Shown here: positions 23,147-26,501 of the stretch, piece by piece
How positions within the stretch are numbered: position 1 is the first letter of the stretch
Layout: every line of letters begins with the position of its first letter
Assembly: GCA_045578205.1 (NCBI GenBank)
Contig: JAZNJU010000082.1
Coordinates: 1-26,501, forward strand
Reading direction: 5' to 3'
Origin: RGIG8748 sp045578205
GTDB taxonomy: Bacteria > Bacillota > Clostridia > UMGS1810
DNA: 26,501 bases
Program-made: the position numbers and the translations under genes
Notes under the pieces: generated by a model
Told to the model about the DNA's origin: nothing
The model's database searches: none
The model's input: the letters and a program-made list of their open reading frames with translations, nothing else

Positions 23147-26100
23147 ATGACAAGAAAACTCATTGCAATGCTCTTGTGCGTTATGATGATTGCAAGCGTC
23201 GTAACCATACCTGCATTTGCAGACGAAATCAGTTATGCAGATTATGTTCCCGGTCCAAAGCCTGAGAGCATGCTTACTGCACCCGGAACAGCAGGAGATT
23301 CTGCTAAGTTCCAGTATTTTGTTGATAACGGCGATCCCAAGACAAAACTTGGACACAGTTGGGCAGGTCAGTATTTTAATGTAAACTCCCTCATAGAGTA
23401 TGACGGTACCACCACCGTTGGCAGAAACTCCTATATGCTCTGCGGTGCTCGAATTTATGATGAAATTCTTACCACTCCCGCTCAAATGGATACAAATTAT
23501 GTTGTAAGTTTTTGGGTAAAGAATTTAACACCCGAATACGAAACCAAGGTAAACTTTGCTCCTACAGTGTACAAGAGAGATTCTATTTCTCAGTATACCA
23601 AGGAGTATGGTGAAGCAGGTATGACATTAGTTGGCGAAGACTGGCAGGAATTCAAAGGTACTCTCAGTATCGGTTCCGCTCTTGCAGGCAGAGAAAGTCA
23701 GCCGCTTCCCATGTTCGCTATTGGTTTATCCACACAGTCGCTCACAGGTACAGGTGCCAGATTCAGTTACAATGCCGAAGGCACACAGAAGATGTATCTT
23801 GCAGTAGAAGAGGCTTATGACATTACAAACGAGCGTACATCCGCTTCTTCAATACTTACAACCAAGAATCCTGCAACTTTCAAGGCGCAGATTGTCAACC
23901 AGATTGGTCTTCCCGGTTATATCAGCCAGGGTACATTCACATGGCAGGCATTTGCTGTTTCCGATGCAGACAGATTAGAACCCGTCTCCGGATTTACCTT
24001 TACAGGCGGTTCCGATGTTACAGTTACCGTAGACAATACTGTTGAACCCGGTGAATACGTAATCGTTGCATACAACACAGAAAAAGGCTGGGCAAAGGGT
24101 GCTTCTATCACAGTAGATACTCCCAGTCCTTATCTCGATTACACAGTAGGCGATATGCCCGCTAACCTTATCAATTCTCAGACCGGTTCGGGTGCATCTT
24201 CCAGTAATCTTCAGTATTTTTATATGCCCCCTACAAATTCGGCTTTCGCTAATTACGGTAGTGTGACATGGCCGGGCTGGAAACATATAGCCGTTAAAGA
24301 TGCCAAGGATTACGACAACGGAGTTACCAAAGCAGGTTTGGCAGGAGGTACATATCTCATTGGTCCTTATGTGCATGATAAAATTATGGACCCAGAGGCT
24401 GTGACCAATGGTAAGAAATATGTTGTTAGTTTCTATGCAAAGGCATCTGAAGGTAAAGATGGTATCGTTCGTGATACAAAGGTAAACTTTATGGTCAGAG
24501 ACTTTAGAAACGCTGCCAATGTCTACACCAGCGAATACGGTACTTCGGGTATGGACGTTTCCACAGACTGGAAACAATTTAAAGGTACATTCAAGTTGGA
24601 AGCAGCCAAAAATCCGGGTAATAGAAGTGCCATTTCTACATTGGGTCTGTCTGCTGATGCACCTGCGGGTACCGGTGTTACAATAAGTGACGGTCTCAAC
24701 GGCGAACCCGGAAAAGTTTACATTGCAGAAGAAGTTGCATACGACATTACAAATACAATTACTTCCGGTTCTGCTACATTCAGAGCAGGTGAAGGTGCTT
24801 CCTTTGCGGCCGCTGTAGTTAATCAGATTGGTCTTCCCGGTTACCTTGACCAGAACTTCACATGGAAGGTTCTTGACAAAGAGACAAGAAAGATTGAAGT
24901 TGAAGGCGCAACCATCACAGCACAAGGTGGCGTTGCAACTCTTACAACCACCAAGGCAACAGTTCCCGGTGAATATGTAGTTGTTGCATACAACGAAGAA
25001 AACCAGATGGCAAAAGGTGTTAACATCACCATTACTGAGCCCAACTACTATGAGGACTATGTTGCAGGCGAAATGCCCGAAAATATTATTACATATGTGG
25101 CAAATTCATGGAATCAGTACCATCAGGAATCTGATGCAACTGTTGCCAAGAGATCATATCAGACAACAAAAGAATATATGTCCTGGAGTGTAGTTGGTGA
25201 CTACGACGGAACCACCACAATCGGCAAAAAGGCTTCATCAAACTACTTGCCCGGCGGTTTTATTAACAGTGTTATGACTTCTACCAAAAATGGAATACTC
25301 AAACATGCTGCAGAATATGATAAAACCTATGTAATGAGTTTCAATGCAAGAAACAATACGGAACATAATGCTAAAATAAATGCAGCATTTCTTGAATGGG
25401 GTGTTTACAACAAGACTCCTGCAGAAGGAAGTTCATATAATATGCAGTACACCAAGGAATACGGAAAGGGCGGTCTTGAACTTGTCGGCACAGATTGGAA
25501 TGAGTTCAAAGGCACAGTAAAGATCAATCCCAAAAACATTACAAGCGCTACCAATGCTCCCTGGCTCCAGATAGGTTTTTCAGTTGATTGCTTAAAGGGT
25601 ACAGGTGCAGATTTCAGATACTCTGATTTATACCTTGCAGAAGAAGTTGCATACAACATCACCAACACTCTCACAACAGGTTCTAAAGACATGACTGAAG
25701 GCAGCGCTGCTACATTCAAGGCAGAGGTTGTTAACCAGATTGGTCTCCCCGGATATATAGACCAGGATATCGAATGGAGAGTAATGGACAAAGCAAGAGA
25801 AGACGACATCAACGGATTTGAAATATCCGCTAACGGCTCCACCGCTACTATTACAGTAAACGGCGCTGCAGCAGGTACCTACGATGTTGTTGCTTACAAT
25901 CCTGAAAACAAGATGGCAAAAGGCTTTGAAATCACAGTTACCGATGCTGTAGAAGAAGTAACAGAAATCACTGTTAATATGGAAACTGCAGGCAAGTTTA
26001 CTCTTAACAATGTTAAGGTAGAGGATACAGATGCTCAAAACGTATTTGTTGTAGTTGCAAGTTACAACGGCAACAAACTCGAAGATGCTTCCAAAGCATA

Positions 26101-26245
26101 TGCTCCTGTTTCAGACGGTGTTGCTGAACTTGCAGAATCTATCACAATCAATGCAACAGCAGGCAACAAGGTAAGAGTATTCATATGGGATGGTCTTACA
26201 CCTATCAAACTCGCAAATGGCGTAGTTGCAGAGTTTACAAGATAA
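23147..26245 (+). CDS. Secreted protein E: three repeat modules plus C-module
   Basis: A 1032-aa exported protein made almost only of repeats. The start at 23147 is used because AAAGGAGAG precedes it and a normal signal peptide follows, ending near residue 25 (PAFA); an in-frame ATG at 23087 would put a 20-residue extension before the signal peptide. Three modules of about 305 residues follow, each with DYV-type openings and an NQIGLPGY signature (near residues 248, 556, 860). The spacing is nearly constant. The last 95 residues match the C-terminal module of protein A (VFVVVASYNGNKL; KVRVFIWDGLTPIKL against VKVFVWKNGDVTPLR). There is no catalytic-looking domain and no SLH or sortase anchor. 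A soluble glycan-binding or bridging protein is the most natural reading. Confidence 0.9.
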   Translation: MTRKLIAMLLCVMMIASVVTIPAFADEISYADYVPGPKPESMLTAPGTAGDSAKFQYFVDNGDPKTKLGHSWAGQYFNVNSLIEYDGTTTVGRNSYMLCGARIYDEILTTPAQMDTNYVVSFWVKNLTPEYETKVNFAPTVYKRDSISQYTKEYGEAGMTLVGEDWQEFKGTLSIGSALAGRESQPLPMFAIGLSTQSLTGTGARFSYNAEGTQKMYLAVEEAYDITNERTSASSILTTKNPATFKAQIVNQIGLPGYISQGTFTWQAFAVSDADRLEPVSGFTFTGGSDVTVTVDNTVEPGEYVIVAYNTEKGWAKGASITVDTPSPYLDYTVGDMPANLINSQTGSGASSSNLQYFYMPPTNSAFANYGSVTWPGWKHIAVKDAKDYDNGVTKAGLAGGTYLIGPYVHDKIMDPEAVTNGKKYVVSFYAKASEGKDGIVRDTKVNFMVRDFRNAANVYTSEYGTSGMDVSTDWKQFKGTFKLEAAKNPGNRSAISTLGLSADAPAGTGVTISDGLNGEPGKVYIAEEVAYDITNTITSGSATFRAGEGASFAAAVVNQIGLPGYLDQNFTWKVLDKETRKIEVEGATITAQGGVATLTTTKATVPGEYVVVAYNEENQMAKGVNITITEPNYYEDYVAGEMPENIITYVANSWNQYHQESDATVAKRSYQTTKEYMSWSVVGDYDGTTTIGKKASSNYLPGGFINSVMTSTKNGILKHAAEYDKTYVMSFNARNNTEHNAKINAAFLEWGVYNKTPAEGSSYNMQYTKEYGKGGLELVGTDWNEFKGTVKINPKNITSATNAPWLQIGFSVDCLKGTGADFRYSDLYLAEEVAYNITNTLTTGSKDMTEGSAATFKAEVVNQIGLPGYIDQDIEWRVMDKAREDDINGFEISANGSTATITVNGAAAGTYDVVAYNPENKMAKGFEITVTDAVEEVTEITVNMETAGKFTLNNVKVEDTDAQNVFVVVASYNGNKLEDASKAYAPVSDGVAELAESITINATAGNKVRVFIWDGLTPIKLANGVVAEFTR

Positions 26246-26267
26246 ATCTTTCCAACCTAAAATAAAG

Positions 26268-26296
26268 AAAAGGAGTTCCTGCGGGAACTCCTTTTT
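26268..26296 (+). terminator. Terminator after protein E
   Basis: Stem AAAAGGAGTTCC (26268-26279) with GGAACTCCTTTT (26284-26295), loop TGCG, followed by T. It begins 22 bp after the stop codon. Confidence 0.88.
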
Positions 26297-26312
26297 GCTA
26301 CCAACACAATCA

Positions 26313-26339
26313 AACACAAGGGGACGGTTCTCTTGTGTT
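26313..26339. repeat. REP-like palindrome
   Basis: Fourth copy of the 27-nt palindrome, same orientation and sequence as 22335-22361. It sits between the protein E terminator and the incoming ORF at the right edge. Confidence 0.8.
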
Positions 26340-26398
26340 GCATGATTTGGTGTAAAAACAAAAAATGTATTGATATAATACATGTGGACCATAAAAAA

Positions 26399-26472
26399 TA
26401 GAAAATCAAAATTCAATGTGATATAATGTTTTTTGCGGAAAACATAGCACAGAAAGGAATTTTGATTTTCTA
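26399..26472 (+). promoter_or_regulatory. 16-bp inverted repeat enclosing promoter, covering the start site of the right-edge ORF
   Basis: TAGAAAATCAAAATTC (26399-26414) is the exact reverse complement of 26457-26472. The right arm covers the region from the ribosome binding site (AAAGGA) to the A of the start codon. Between the arms lies an extended -10, TGA-TATAAT (26419-26427). Transcripts from that promoter would lack the left arm and be translatable; transcripts entering from upstream would fold and hide the start. A second extended -10 of the same form is at 26371-26379. Confidence 0.6.
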
Positions 26473-26501
26473 TGAATATTTTAACACAAAGAGCAAAGAA
26501 A
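26472..26501 (+). CDS. Start of an ORF cut by the window edge, possibly a transposase
   Basis: Ten codons (MNILTQRAKK) are visible, preceded by AAAGGA at a long distance of about 12 bp. The opening resembles the helix-turn-helix N-terminus of some integrase-type transposases as I remember them, and the translation-hiding inverted repeat in front fits a transposable element. Ten residues are too few to decide, and it may equally be an ordinary gene. Confidence 0.35.
   Translation, partial: MNILTQRAKK

Noticed and set aside
23975..24925. 316-codon minus-strand frame opposite protein E
   Set aside because: Antisense shadow caused by codon bias in the repeat modules; composition (Cys, Asn, Ile, Phe) is unlike a real protein.

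Overview
The window looks like the chromosome of an anaerobic, Gram-positive member of the Clostridia (Bacillota), probably gut- or rumen-type. The reasons are strong AGGAGG ribosome binding sites, moderate-to-low GC, a YesM/YesN-type two-component system, an Lpl-type ABC importer without its own ATPase, S-layer homology (SLH) domains and very large modular secreted proteins. No rRNA, tRNA, CRISPR array or complete insertion sequence was seen.

Layout. 1-393: non-coding repeats (two identical 67-bp units 216 bp apart, each with a terminator-like hairpin, then two REP-like palindromes). 394-3449 (minus): AraC-type response regulator and YesM-type sensor kinase. 3450-3645: divergent control region with good promoters on both strands and a 21-bp-spaced pair of A-tract/GTGCAT boxes. 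3646-6955 (plus): two permeases and a lipoprotein solute-binding protein of an Lpl/YtcP-type sugar importer. 7199-22264 (plus): four consecutive secreted proteins, here called A (1859 aa, repeat modules plus beta-helix), B (893 aa, one repeat module plus three SLH domains), C (966 aa, N-terminal SLH) and D (1247 aa, beta-helix), closed by a strong terminator. 22317-22992: an AT-rich insert-like segment with a REP palindrome, an MntA-type nucleotidyltransferase and a decayed HEPN gene, bracketed by a 17-bp direct repeat. 23147-26245 (plus): secreted protein E (1032 aa, three repeat modules). 26246-26501: terminator, REP palindrome and the start of an ORF whose ribosome binding site lies in a long inverted repeat.

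How it fits together. The locus reads as a Gram-positive polysaccharide-use locus. The kinase would sense an extracellular cue, the regulator would switch on the importer and secreted proteins, the beta-helix proteins A and D would act on a glycan, SLH proteins B and C would hold the machinery on the wall, and the importer would take up oligosaccharides. The most unusual element is a module of about 300 residues, present seven times across A, B and E (3+1+3). I read it as a carbohydrate-binding-like sandwich followed by an Ig-like domain with the signature NQ-x-x-(L/I)P. Three candidate operators of the same type (importer, regulator, protein E) suggest one regulon. Enzyme specificity, the glycan and the module fold are inferences; no database search was possible.
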